A stretch of 64,000 bases of DNA from Akebia trifoliata (GCA_017979445.1 CM030717.1:14556086-14620085), one strand, 5' to 3'; counted from the first letter of the stretch, positions 1-11,163 are shown. Notes: generated from the sequence alone by a model not told the origin. A program made the numbers and translations.

Positions 1-1320
1 GGTAAAATTATGAAAATGCCCCTATGACCTTGCCCATCACAAAACATTTCAAAAGAACCTAAAACACATCCTGTGACTTAGAAACCTCCCACATTGGGTA
101 AAACTAGACTAACAATAGGAAATGACGCACTCAACCTCCAAAAATCATGAAATATGCTCAAATTATTAAAATTCAACAAAAATGATAATTTGGAGGGAAA
201 ACATGTCAAGCGATCCCCATTCTCAACAAAAATTTATATGTTGTCACATTTTGAAACTTAGACTCCATACAAAAAAACAACCAAATTGACAAAATTACAA
301 AAATACCCTTGAAATATCTCGAATCCTTTTTCTACTCCCAAAATGAAGTCAACCCGATCTGAAAACATTACCTTTGCACTCAAAATGAGATTTCAAGTTC
401 AACGATACCAAAATCATTAAAAATGATGAAATTTACAACAACTCCCCAAATTGTTTTATGAAATTATGAAAATACCCTCAACACATTTCGACTTGATTAG
501 ATATCCATTTTTTGATAAAAATAATCTCATAAACAATGTTGAAAAACCCTAGGAATAACGGTAAGCATACATCAAAACTCAAAAATATTTTTTCCACAAA
601 AATCCTCGATAATTTGTGAAATTACTAAAACACCCTCCGAATTAAACCAAATCAAAAAACGATCCATAAGTCCAAACCAGATCTAATCCAAGATCAATTC
701 AAAACCCACGATTCCCTTTATCCTCTTTTCTCTTTCAACTAACTAACTTACACCCCCACTTGACCTCATCTTGGAATATTCTCCCAAAATCTAGGCCAAC
801 CTATGCGCACACTTCATCCCACTCTTTGCAAAAAAAATCAACCTCTCTCCTAATTCTCCTTACATTATCCATTTTTTCTCTCAATTAAATCATGCACCCT
901 AAAACCCTATAAAAGGAGGGGAGATTTAACATTTAGAATCATCCAAAAAAGAAATCCAAGAACAAGATTGAAGAAAAATCTAATCATCTATCATCATTTT
1001 CTCTCTGTCTAAATTTTTTATTACTTTATCTCTCTAAGTCCAGCTAATGTAACGGGATTTTGTATTTTCCATTCAATAAATCAAAGAAGTTCAATTTACA
1101 AAGCCTCTTGCAAGGTAAGTTTTATTTATTTTATTATATTTGTATGAGAGGTACTCCCTATTTATATGCTCCTAAACATGAATTAATTTTTATTTTTTTA
1201 TTATGTATTTTATTTTGATAGGATTCTGTAGGGTGGTTCGGTCAAGATTCCAGTAGAACTCCACCTCTATAGCCTTAGATCAAAGAAGAATTTTTTTTTT
1301 TAAAAGAGTTTTACACGACA
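1..1320 (+). repeat. Probable LTR remnant of a Ty3/gypsy-type element
   Basis: No coding frame is seen. The stretch is rich in phrases such as AAAATTATGAAAATGCCC, which also occur, diverged, in the LTR of the - strand retrotransposon at 56814-58551. A TATA box, CTATAAAAGG, lies at 907-916 and is followed by CT-rich leader-like sequence, a plausible U3/R layout. Strand is inferred from this TATA box. The start lies outside the window, and the right side is interrupted by hairpin MITEs. Assignment to an LTR is inference from composition and layout. Confidence 0.45.
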
Positions 1321-1357
1321 GAACTAAACGTTGCACTTTTACTATATATATATATAT

Positions 1358-1724
1358 GGGAAATGTTCAGCACCAAACATTTTGGCAAAACATTTTTCAA
1401 AACATGGGTTAGAAGTTTTGGAATGGGCTGATTTTTGGTGAGGATGATCTCTACGGTGAGGAGATCATCATCACCAAAAATCAGTCCATTCCTAAACTTC
1501 TAGCCCCATGTTTACAAGTTGAAAAATTGTGGACTGTCCATTTTTTGTAAACCATTTTTGATGGGGTTAGAAGTTTTGGAATGGGCTGATTTTTGGTGCG
1601 GATGATCTCCTCACCGTAGAGATCATCCTCACCAAAAATCAGCTCATTCCAAAACTTCTAACCCATGTAGGACAAAAATGGTTGGCTAAAATGTTGGCCA
1701 AATGTTTGGTGCTGAACGGGACCC
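1358..1724. mobile_element. Hairpin MITE copy 1 (GGGNNNNGTTC family)
   Basis: This 367-bp palindromic element is flanked by (TA)n on both sides. The left end reads GGGAAATGTTCAGC and the inverted right end GGGTCCCGTTCAGC. Inside are four alternating copies of a core containing GGAATGGGCTGATTTTTGG, each paired with its inverse around a short ATGATCTC..GAGATCAT hairpin. The centre holds AT-rich sequence with a TTTGTAAACCATTTTTGATGG phrase (first 20 bases are diagnostic). There is no ORF. Insertion in TA repeats resembles the rice Micron MITEs. Confidence 0.85.
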
Positions 1725-1780
1725 TATATATATATATGAGTAGCTTTATGTGTACACGGATCCTAATCCATATATATATA

Positions 1781-2073
1781 GGTCCCATTCAGCAACAAAC
1801 ATTTTGACAAAGCATTTTTCAAAACATGGGTTAGAGATCATCTTCACCAAAAATCAGCCCATTCCAAAACTTCTAGCCCCATGTTTACAAGTTGAAGAAT
1901 CGTGGGCCGTCCATTTTTTGTAAACCATTTTTGATTGGGTTAGAAGTTTTGGAATGGGCAGATTTTTTATGATGATGATCTCCTCATCGTAGATATCATC
2001 CTCACCAAAAATTAGCCCATTCCAAAACCTCTAACCCATGTTTTGCCAAAATGTTTGTTGCTGAACATTTCCC
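1781..2073. mobile_element. Hairpin MITE copy 2, internally shortened
   Basis: Same family as copy 1. The left end is GGTCCCATTCAGCAACAAAC after (TA)n, and the inverted right end is GGGAAATGTTCAGCAACAAA before (TA)n. About 75 bp of the left hairpin arm is missing: the GGGTTAG phrase runs straight into GATCATCTTCACC. The remaining hairpin at 1930-2040 is intact. Confidence 0.8.
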
Positions 2074-2090
2074 TATATATATATATATAG

Positions 2091-2177
2091 ATGGGTGGAA
2101 TTCAATGGCCAACTTTTTGGCAAATCATTTTTCAAAACATGAGTTAGAAGTTTTGGAATGGGCTGATTTTTGGGAAT
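2091..2177 (+). mobile_element. Hairpin MITE copy 3, left end only
   Basis: After a (TA)n tract this fragment begins GATGGGTGGAATTCAATGGC and continues with the family sequence up to GGGCTGATTTTTGGG. There it changes abruptly into LTR sequence that matches the end of the - strand retrotransposon's LTR. The breakpoint lies within a shared TTTGGG, consistent with a deletion or rearrangement through microhomology. Confidence 0.7.
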
Positions 2178-2397
2178 AAGTAGAGACCGGTGTTTGTCGG
2201 GCGGGGTTCGTACCTAACACCTTCCAACCTCGTTACGTGATCCCCAGACTTATATTTTTCTTTCATAGATTAGTAGTATTTGCCTTTTTAGAGTCAGTAT
2301 TCGGTTCCTAGACCGTAATAACTAGGTGACTACTCCCAAACCTCAAAGGTCAAAAGTGGATCCGCGCACCCCGCAGATTGAGGGTGCTTTCACACAT
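2178..2397 (+). repeat. LTR 3'-end fragment, same family as the LTR at 56814-58551
   Basis: The segment with TAGAGACCGG, GGCGGGGTTCGTACCTAACA, CCTAGACC, GTGGATCCGCGCACCCCGC and GGGTGCTTTCA matches in order, and in opposite orientation, the end of the LTR at 56814-57045. Only the last ~220 bp of an LTR is present. It is joined directly to a piece of a different LTR family at about 2397. Confidence 0.7.
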
Positions 2398-3597
2398 GTC
2401 ATCATCCCCTTAACCCTCCCAAAATTCAACGCATTCTCTTAATCTAAACACCACTCCCCTTCAACATACCTAACATTCAACCAACAACCACTCTCTTACA
2501 CTCTCATTCTCTTAAGCAAAACACCTATCATCTCACTTTACCAAACACTCCACCCAAATGGATTGGATAAAATCAAAATTATTTGGATAAAAAATTATTC
2601 ATTTACCATCAGTATACAACTGTCTTCATTCCAACTCTAAATTTTATACCCCCCACCTTCAAAACTCATGTCATTATCTACTATTTCATTCATTCGCCTC
2701 ATTATATCCTAAAATAACCTCCCAACACCTATAAATACCCCTTCACCTTCCAAAATGGGTACCAAATCGAAATCTAAAAAAAAAAAAAAGGAAGAAGAAT
2801 CCTCTCAACTTTCCTCTACTTTTGTCACTTCATCAACTCTAAAAAAATTTACTTTCACAATTCTACAAAGAACATAAAAGGAAAAAGAAAAAGAGAAGAA
2901 GAAAAGGGAAAGCTCAAGCCTCAAGCCTCAAGGTGGGTTCAAGCATAAGCATTACATATCCCTCTGTCTCTCTCTCTTCCCTCTCCATATCCTTCTTTTA
3001 CTATCCACTTACCTATTTAATTTCTTTTTAGAAAAGCTTAAGATGTGATTTGGTTGAAAGTATAGGGTTGTAACCATTTAAAAAAAAAAATCGTTTTAAC
3101 CCCCCAAACCGTTTTGTGGCAACCGGTGTTTGGAGTCTTCTCAACTCATGAGAATGAACTCATAACCATAGCCAATATTTTTCAAAAACACACGTAATTC
3201 CCAAGGCTAAGGGTTTATAAGGATTATCTCCTTCAATGGGATGATCTTATAATCAAGTCAAAAATAAATCCCTACTTAGGGTACAAGTTATCGACACGTA
3301 ACATTTTATTTTATTTTGTATTTTCATTCAAAAATGATCGAGTTGAGTTGAGGTTACCACCACTTGGTGGGGAGAAAAGGGTGCCTAACACCTTCTCTTT
3401 TTTCCAATCGAGCCACTTACCCCAATCTCAAGGTTGATTGGTACCTTATCCAAACGAGAGTCACTAAACGCCAAAAATGATAATTTTCCTAAAAATGTAC
3501 ATCAAATGACCATTTACACCCTATTACAAAATGAATAATGGCGACTCCAAACCTTAGTAGAGGTGGTACTCGCAATCGAGAATCACGTATCTATAGA
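2398..3597 (+). repeat. Truncated LTR related to the Tat element at 17993-36605
   Basis: The order of landmarks parallels the 3' half of the LTR at about 18690-20003: CATGTCATCATC, CAAACACTCCACCCAAATGG, TATAAATACCC, AAGGTGGGTTCAAG, GAGTTGAGTTGAGGTTACCA, GGGTGCCTAACACCTTC, AATGGCGACTCCAAACC. The last bases, CACGTATCTATAG at about 3585-3597, correspond to the LTR end CCCGTGTCTACA. No PBS or coding region follows, so this is a truncated solo LTR or an orphan LTR end. It is clearly more diverged than the two LTRs of the intact element. Confidence 0.7.
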
Positions 3598-4614
3598 TCT
3601 TAGCCCGATCAAGACTCATTTGAGTTGAGTTTAATGTTTGTGTTCTATACACATGACATATCATCTTTCATTTTTCTCAGAAAATCATTAAGGACCTCCT
3701 CGTATTAATCAAGGGCATGCAATTGACAATCATATTCATCAAAAAATTAGTCATGATCTTCAATGAGAACGATTGATGTTTTAGCTATCCATCAACAAAA
3801 AATTATGACATCATCAAAGGAACATGTGATTGTGAGATTATACTATATAATTAGTTATGTAATAGTTTATTAAGGTGTGTTGAGATACATTGAATTGTTT
3901 TGAAATTGTAATGATATTCTTAGGGTAGTTCTTTAATTACTTGTAACCAATTATTTATATAACAAGAGTTCAACTGAATATGTAATATATTCGAGAATTC
4001 AACATCTCAATTCTTCAAAATTAACAAAAGAGTTCATATCTATAGAAGATCTCGAGGTGCTAGTGATTGACAAAAAAAATCCTCAAAAATTACTAATGTA
4101 ATTTAGGGAAAATATGATTAATTAAAATATTAGTAACTGCCCATAAAGTAAATATTAAGCTAATATTTGGTAGTCATGATCATAGTTAGTAAATTCGTGA
4201 TTGATTTGCGAATTATATGCGAATTAGATGTATAATACTCTCCATGATCAAAACTGTCATTGGTTTCAAAGATTTAGATTAATTCAAGTATCTTTGAATG
4301 TCAACGACTAGATCACGATTTGTATGTATATTTCGTAAGTATTTTAATAAAATACTTCGTATTTCCTTGTTCTTAGTTCTTTGCGTCTCTCTATCTCTCT
4401 TCAAAACTCAAGAGAAGGGGAAAAAAATCCTAAGTTGAAAATCACTCCCACTTGCCCACCGTGGAGTTTACTTGTTGGTTGTCCATCGTCCGCTGTCCGC
4501 TGTCTGATGAAATTTTTGTTACCAGATTGTCAGTGACCAAGAATATCCTCAACCCTTCACTACTTCACGGTTCCACGCCTCCTCACAGTCTTTACAAGCA
4601 ATTGCCCCCCCTCT

Positions 4615-4672
<58 letters not shown>

Positions 4673-5270
4673 CTGCTATTCTACTCTACCTCTGTGCGTG
4701 ATTATTAGGTGGATTAAAACTAAATCTTTAATTACGAATATATATTTTATTGGATGAATATGATTGTGGATTGTTTACTTAAGATATTTTTAATTTAAGT
4801 ATTGATAATTTGATTAGTAGATTATAATTATTAAGTCATATCATATTATATATATATATATATGTGTGTGTGAATTTTTGAAAGTTTAAAAAATTGTTGG
4901 ATCTGAATCATTCTCGAACTATTTCTATAATGTATTTTTACCGTCTTGCATTTTTTTCGTCGAATTTTCGAGTGAACCGATGCTCACTATTCTGAATGGC
5001 ACCCGATTTATTTTCATACTGTTTTTTTCCGTCCACTGAATTGCTAACTATGGTCATGATTGAGAGATTCTATTGTAGAAACAATTTTTGTTAACACCAT
5101 ATGTAAATCACCACACAATTACAACACATCGTGGGATGGCATTAGTATGGAATTATTAAAGTTTGGTGTGGAAATAGAAACTTTGTTACGTTTAGGGGGA
5201 GTATTTCTATTTTTTCTTACAGAACTAATGATATATATTTTATTATAATATGTGGATAATCTTATATCAA
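3598..5270. other. AT-rich intergenic stretch with a CT microsatellite
   Basis: I see no gene here. A long (CT)n microsatellite fills 4622-4667 after a C-rich run, and TA/TG repeats lie at 4847-4872. The short open frame over the CT tract encodes only leucine-serine repeats and is not a gene. The last part is the upstream region of the tRNA-Gly gene. Confidence 0.6.
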
Positions 5271-5341
5271 GCACCAGTGGTCTAGTGGTAGAATAGTACC
5301 CTGCCACGGTACAGACCCGGGTTCGATTCCCGGCTGGTGCA
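5271..5341 (+). tRNA. tRNA-Gly (anticodon GCC)
   Basis: The 71-nt sequence folds as a standard cloverleaf. Acceptor strands GCACCAG and CTGGTGC pair and are followed by discriminator A. The D arm region is TGGTCTAGTGGTAGAATAG (A box), the anticodon loop CTGCCAC places GCC at 5303-5305, and the T arm CCCGGGTTCGATTCCCGG carries the B box. CCA is not encoded, as expected in a eukaryote. CAA lies just upstream (ATCAAGCACC), a usual plant pol III initiation context. All conserved positions look intact, so the gene is probably functional. Confidence 0.97.
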
Positions 5342-5351
5342 TTCTTCTGTA

Positions 5352-5372
5352 TTTTTGCGCATTCTTTTTTTT
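5352..5372 (+). terminator. Pol III terminator of tRNA-Gly
   Basis: A TTTTT run at 5352-5356, 11 nt past the tRNA end, and a second T8 run at 5365-5372 match the oligo-T termination signal of RNA polymerase III. Confidence 0.75.
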
Positions 5373-5445
5373 GAAACTCAAAAGAAATAGGGCATGCGCT
5401 TTGATAAAATCCCTAAATTAAATTCTGTCTGCAAATTTGCGATAG

Positions 5446-6042
5446 ATGTCGATCTCTGCAGACAATCTCTTTCAAGGTAAATAATGCAATAGAAATTATC
5501 TTCTCTTCAGTTAGTTATAATTTATAAGAAATATTACTATAATTTCCATTTTCAAATCTGTGTGTGTGTGTGTTTCTGCAGAAAACTCTGATAGCGAGAC
5601 CGATGACGGATCTGACTATTATCAACCAATCTCAGCCGTTGATGATGATGACGACGATTTCGATCAAGAAATCTCAACTGTAAACGGCAGAAGAGATAAC
5701 GCCTTCTTCGATTCCTTAACCTCTGAAAACCCTAATTTGTGCAATGGTTACGTTCGAGAAGAGAGAAGGATGTCCACTCTCGATCTGAATGATGATGATG
5801 ATGAAGAAGAAGAAAGGATGAGAGAAGTTTCGGATTCAGCGATATCGAGAGCGTTGAGAGAGGATGAGAACCGAAGGAACGCTCCTTTGAGTGAAGAGAA
5901 TGCTATGAGGATCATGGATGCGATGCGTGGGATCTCGTTTGATGGGTTCGTTCCAGAATGGACCCAACAAGTTCCAGAAGATCGGTGGCTCGATCAGCTC
6001 ACGAACTTAAGGCAATCCCCTACTAATCCTACCCAAGACTAA
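5446..6042 (+). CDS. Small acidic conserved plant protein of unknown function (2 exons)
   Basis: Exon 1 is 5446-5476 and encodes MSISADNLFQ plus one base. The donor is AAG|GTAAAT and the acceptor TTTCTGCAG ends at 5581. Exon 2 is 5582-6042, and the joined codon restores frame, giving 163 residues. The start is the first ATG after the tRNA that joins in frame. The N-terminal half is acidic and low-complexity, with Asp/Glu runs (DDDDDDFD, NDDDDEEEERM) and many serines, so it is probably disordered. The C-terminal ~60 residues look folded, with helix-like NAPLSEENAMRIMDAMRG then FVPEWTQQVPEDRWLDQL. This C-terminal pattern resembles a small plant-specific family of unknown function, but I cannot name it securely. 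There is no signal peptide or membrane segment. Only about 105 bp separate its ATG from the upstream tRNA-Gly. Confidence 0.8.
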
Positions 6043-6434
6043 TCTCTCTTCCAAATTCACTATTGATTTTAATGTTTTTAATTCTGATATTTCGTTCTAA
6101 TCTCTCTCTCTCAATAAATCTATTTGTTTTGTGGAAGAAACTAGTTAGTAGAAAGATGGAATTGAAATTAGGTACGGTTTACATCTGTTTTGATTAACAT
6201 TACAAAATTCTCTAAATTAGGGGTTAGCCGAGTAAGATGATTCCTCAATTAATCATGGAGCGTGTTTTACATTTTTACACTTCACTTCCAAATTTTCATT
6301 TTTCCAACATTCAAACAATTGGAGAGGTTGAAAATAATGAGTTTTTCTAAAAATGTATTTTGTACAAGTTGCCATAAACTGATGCGGTTGACATGGCATG
6401 TGCACAGAATCACAGATCTTTTATCCTTTCCCTG

Positions 6435-6563
6435 TGTATGGCAAATAAGAAGATCTATGATTCTAAACATATGTTTGTTTTAGTCAGTTTATCATTAGCA
6501 TGTATGGCAAATAAGATCTATGATTCTATACATATGTCTGTTTTAGTCAGTTTATCATTAGCA
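6435..6563 (+). repeat. Tandem duplication, unit ~65 bp
   Basis: Unit 1 (6435-6500) and unit 2 (6501-6563) both start TGTATGGCAAATAAG and end TTTAGTCAGTTTATCATTAG plus CA. Unit 1 has an extra AAG, and a few bases differ. The repeat lies downstream of the acidic-protein gene. The short frames across it are not genes. Confidence 0.85.
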
Positions 6564-7492
6564 CCAACAAGATCTAGATCTTGATGATCATGAAAAGTGT
6601 ATATGTGTAACTTGCGAAGATTTTGTCAGACGAGGTGGAGGAGAAGGAGGAAGAAGAAGAAGAAAGGAGGGAAGAGGGATTTGAAGAAATCAGAAAGTTC
6701 GACAGTTCAAGGGCTGAAAAATAAATAAAAATAGGATAGTTCGGCACTTAAAATGAAATGTTTTTGTTTTGTTGTTTTGGCATTTAGGAACTCTTTGCCC
6801 ACCACTTGATTTTCTTCACAATATCTGTCATCTTAAATGGAAAGGTAAAGCTTTTTTGCCAATTTACCCTGTGTCTATCCTTGGATCATTTAGGTTGGCA
6901 TCTTAGAGAGGAGCAAGATCAATAGAGGCGTGTCATCGGTTCAAGAGCACTGGAACCTCTAATATCGACAACAGGAGTAGACCCACTAGACATAAACTAA
7001 GAGAAAGCTGATTGAGATAAGTTTGATTGTAAGTTGTAACTAAAGTCGATTACATGTCATTCTCATAGAAATTGTGCAAGTTATAAGTTCGTGCTTAAAA
7101 TATCCAAAACAACTAGTATTGAGACAGTGAATCAAGTTCTCAATGCATTCTTAAGAGCTATAAGATTACAGCTTTAGTCCATAATCAGGTAACAAGTCTT
7201 GTTAAGAATTGTATGGGTAACATTTTAAGTTCAAAGCTATAAACAACATTCCCAGCAGCACCCTATAAACAACATTCCCAAAAGCACCCAGAATGGGGAG
7301 GGATTTACTTCACAGATGTCAAGGAACGATAAATAATTTGCATCTTCCACATTCTTCCTGTGAGCAAGAAATATCAATAATAACAAGTCGTCGTTTTGAA
7401 AATATTCTCAATATGCATAAAGGCACTACAACTAAAACAACCTCCTCCATCACAAGCAAATATTTTTAACTAGCATGAATTACAGCATATAA
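6564..7492. other. Intergenic, no gene seen
   Basis: This contains a purine-rich GGA/GAA tract at about 6630-6680 and ordinary AT-rich sequence. The part nearest 7493 should hold the 3' UTR of the DUF538 gene, which is transcribed from the other strand. Confidence 0.5.
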
Positions 7493-10259
7493 TTAAAACT
7501 TATCCACACAAAACCCATCTCTAAGGACCTCATAAGCAACTCTACTCCTGCTTTTCTTCATCCCAGCTGTGAAATGGACCTTTGATTCTTCTGTGGAGAT
7601 GGAAGTCACTTTCACCCAAATCATCACCCTTGTCTTTATCCCCTCAATATCAGTTAGTTTTCCTTTCTCCAGATATCCAGTCACAGTGGTGGAGAAACGC
7701 AAGACCGATGAATCTCTATACCCAACCTCACATACTGAAGGTACGAACACGGTTAGTTTCCGTGTCTCTTCGTTGAACTCGTAGTGAGTGGCATCTTTAG
7801 GGAAGATGCCTACTGCCATATCGTATTCCTTTAATAACTCTGGCAATGGCTTTTGCAATTTCCCTGCAAACAAGAAAATTCCATTCAATTGAACATTGTT
7901 CAGAGAAAAACATTACTTGTCAATACAAGTCTGTTCATTTACGGATCAAATTAACTGAAATTCAACTATGATGAACCTCAAACTACATTGAGATCACTTT
8001 TCAGCCAACTACCCCGAGAAACCATTAAGACAACACTTGGCTTGGGAGCTTTATAAAGGATTATAAGGGAGTCTTCAGCAAATAAAAGTGCTTCCACCAG
8101 GACACTTTACAAGATAGGAACTTTTGATCAAAGAAATCCATCCTGAAAGTGTCTATAAGATGGAACAAAAGTTGGCAATCCCAACTCAGGGGTCTAGCAT
8201 GATTTGTACATTGCGCGCTGACCCAATATACTAAACGGCCCATGTGGCCGCACCTTTACTTGGAAATATGTGTCAACTATTTTTTAATGGGTAAGATGGA
8301 CTTGAAACCACAACCTTAAAATTGCTTTGCAGTGTGTCAAACCAACTGAGCTATGGGTCTAAGCCCATATGTGTCAGCATCCCAACTCAAGCCCATTAAA
8401 CTCTCCAAGTAAAAGAAGAGCCTATCTTTGTACCATCTCACACCTCCCATATAATCAAAAGTTTACAGAGTAAATCCAGAAGCTTTTGGTTAGGAAAATA
8501 AGGAATGAACCCATGGTTTCAGTGTCACAACAACTGGGTTATAAAGCTACAGTGCATGGGACTGTGGTATCGCATCTATGCATGCTTTCAGCATAATGTG
8601 GTGTAATGTGTGTGGAGCAAGAGAATCTAATGATTTCAAAAATTATTTTAGTCAATAAACTACAAAGAAAAGGCCAATGTATTGATAAATTTGACACTAT
8701 GCATGCCTAGAAATATTAATCACATAGGAAAGATATGTCAATATGTCACTAACAAATTTATGTTCCAACTTGATACATAATTAGAAATGAATGATCGAGC
8801 AGTGAAATGTACCTTTGAATTTATTAACCAACCATTTAGTTCCTCCTTCTATGCTGCTTGACAATGACTAATCACACAAGAAAGATATGTCAATATGTCA
8901 CTAAAAAATTTATGTTTCTTAAATAAATCAATGTTTTACAAGCTGCAGGGAGCAAGAAACTGACTAGAGTATAGTTAAATGCTAAAATAAACAGTAGAAT
9001 ATGTCCAAGGATCGAAGTGCGTCAGGTTCTTTTGTGAATCATTCTCAACATGAAGGCCATTGTCACCAAAAATCAGTACATTTTAACATTAATATCTATA
9101 TTTAAAAACCCCCTTAAATTTACTGTTTAAATGAACAATCAAGATTCTTAAAATCCAAATTGGTAAGTAAAATATGAGAGGATGGATTGAAATTTTGTGA
9201 GGATGGTCTTCAAGGCATGGGAAAAATTTATTATACAGTTGGATTGTCTTAAATGTTATCCACATGGGCTTGGTAGGCGGGAATATGATAGGTATGAGGG
9301 TAAACGCAACGTTTTGATCCCAGGTATGTGGCATTACCACTCACAGAAACTTACCAAGTTGACCTCTTCCTTGGGTTCATGATTTATAAGTTATGATTTG
9401 GGTTCTTTGCATACTTCTAAATTTGTCCAAGACCACGGACTTGCACTGTGTCTTGGCTTCCCGCCATCTCACGAGACTAATGAGGTGACTCGGATGATAT
9501 ATTGAAGATCTCGGCTGAGTCAGTACAATCTAACCTAGTCAGTCGAGATTTATATATATTTTTAAATATTAAAAAAGTATTTTTTATGATTTAAATATTT
9601 ATTATTTAATCTGGACTTGAACCCACGTTGAACCCTTTTAGGTATGTCAAACCAACTGAACTATGAGTCTAAGCCCAAAACCTCAAAGTTGCTTGGAGAT
9701 GTGTCAAACCAACTGGGCTATGGGTAAGCCCAAAACTTATGACTATTTTTATGTAAATATATTTTAATAAACAATTGTAATCCGACTTAAATGATTTATA
9801 TACTTCGATCTCCTCCATGAACAACTAAACAAGACAAGACTCAAACCCAAGACTTTATAAATAAAACCATGGTTTTATGGCCTTTTCAAGAGATATCTCA
9901 GAAATTGTGAATGAATGATGATGTTTACCTTGTCATCTAACAGATTATGTATCCCTTTATCGAAATAATCAAATAAAATTATACAAAAATTAATTGGGAA
10001 ATTATGAAATTGCCATTTTATACATATATTTAAAAGAGTGGAAATCAATCGAATATGAGATTTGAAGAGAAGCATCCGATTAAGTAAGAGCAAATTAAAT
10101 TATGGCTGCAAAAACAGGAGAAATTAAGGAAACAAAAACCCTAGAATTGGATGGGAGAGGGAGAAACTTTACATCGAAGTCATCACCGACAGAGTCGAGC
10201 TCCTTGTTGGCTTTCCTGCTGAACCAGTAGCCTCCCATCTTGTTCATGATCTCATCCAT
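7493..10259 (-). CDS. DUF538 family protein, At5g01610-like (3 exons)
   Basis: The spliced protein has 170 residues from exon 1 (10173-10259), exon 2 (8813-8867) and exon 3 (7493-7863). The introns are 8868-10172 and 7864-8812, all GT..AG with phases that close. Exon 1 starts MDEIMNKMGGYWFSRKANKE, exon 2 gives SLSSSIEGGTKWLVNKFK, and exon 3 starts GKLQKPLPELLKEYDMAVGI and ends RDGFCVDKF. Length and sequence match the Arabidopsis At5g01610 type of DUF538 (also 170 residues). The DUF538 domain fills residues ~50-160, including FPSVCEVGYRDSS-like and FTAGMKKSRSR segments. DUF538 folds as a lipocalin/BPI-like beta-barrel; its cellular role is not settled, with links to stress and chlorophyll binding proposed for the family. 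There is no signal peptide. A GA repeat immediately precedes the ATG. Both introns carry tRNA-derived SINEs. Confidence 0.93.
8276..8366 (-). mobile_element. tRNA-derived mini-SINE with perfect TSD
   Basis: Read on the - strand, it starts GGGCTTAGACCCATAGCTCA and has pol III A-box-like TAGCTCAGTTGG and B-box-like GGTTTCAAGTCC. It ends in CCCATTAAAAAATAGT. It is flanked by a perfect 10-bp direct repeat, ATATGTGTCA, at 8266-8275 and 8367-8376. The 91-bp body is little more than one tRNA-like unit with a short tail. It lies in intron 2 of the DUF538 gene. Confidence 0.85.
9604..9733 (-). mobile_element. Two fused tRNA-derived SINE units
   Basis: On the - strand, two tRNA-like units follow each other. 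The first (about 9733-9677) has CCCATAGCCCAGTTGGTTTG and stops before its B box. The second (about 9676-9604) has CTCATAGTTCAGTTGGTTTG and B-box-like GTGGGTTCAAGTCC, then AT-rich sequence. Both match the SINE at 8276-8366. It lies in intron 1 of the DUF538 gene and could be a dimer or a nested insertion. Confidence 0.75.
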
Positions 10260-10279
10260 CTCTCTCTCTCTCTCTCTCG
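10260..10279 (-). repeat. GA microsatellite in the 5' leader of the DUF538 gene
   Basis: On the + strand a (CT)n run of about 20 bases abuts the start codon, which is (GA)n in the mRNA sense. Such GA tracts in 5' leaders are frequent in plant genes. Whether it has a regulatory role is unknown. Confidence 0.7.
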
Positions 10280-11163
10280 ACGCTGCTTCGTCGTTTTTGA
10301 CAAAGAAATGGAGAGAATTGGAACTTCTGCGACTTTTTCTTCTCTACTATTAGTTATTTAGTTTTCTATTATTTCCTGATTGATGAAGGAGACTTAAGTA
10401 CTAAGGTATGTGGTTGTGCAACGGAGGTAAGGCTGCTTCGTAGAAACCTTCAATGTTAGATTAGGGGGAAATTATTAATATCGTAGACTTTTTTCCCTAA
10501 AACTATCTTATCAACTTAAGAAAAAGATTTGAAGTATTCAAAAACATGGTTTCAAAACTCGTTTTGCCGGCTCGTCTTGATTGAGACAACTCGGTTTCGG
10601 ACGACATAAACCATTTAATTCATTTAACAATTATTTATTCTTATACATTTATATATAAATAAAAAAAATCAAATTTTTATTATTATAAAATAAGGTAGAT
10701 TAGAAGATGTTTAATTATTAAATCATATTTTGTGTAGTTAATAATTTTACTTAAAAAATTTATTTTAATTAAAATATACAAAATCCCGATTGATTTGAAC
10801 GAGTTTTACTAGTTTGGCCGAAATTTTCAAAATATCGTTTGAGTCATCTAATTTGTCTCGTGAGATTTTGCATATGTGGTATGCTTTGTCTATCCGTTCC
10901 ATGGTCTTGGATGAGATTTAAAGCCATGTGTCACCTCTTTTATTTAATTGAGTTTTTCAATGGCTACATTGATACATTCCAAGGATTTGTGCTGGTGAAA
11001 TCTAATCCTAATCTTACTCCGAACATAACTTTTGATCTAAATATTTGTTTGATTATAATTATACATATAATTTTGATGTCTCGTGAAATTTTATCTTGTA
11101 AAGAATTTGGTGCTTTTCATAATTGACGAATTCATGGTTTTTGCAAATTGATGAATCCACTAA
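10280..11163. other. Upstream region of the DUF538 gene and AT-rich spacer
   Basis: The first ~100 bases are probably the promoter and 5' UTR of the DUF538 gene on the - strand. The rest is AT-rich, and I see no gene in it. Confidence 0.5.

Noticed and set aside
4452..4757. 101-codon open frame with LSLSLS run
   Set aside because: It follows the CT microsatellite at 4622-4667 and has no other coding features.
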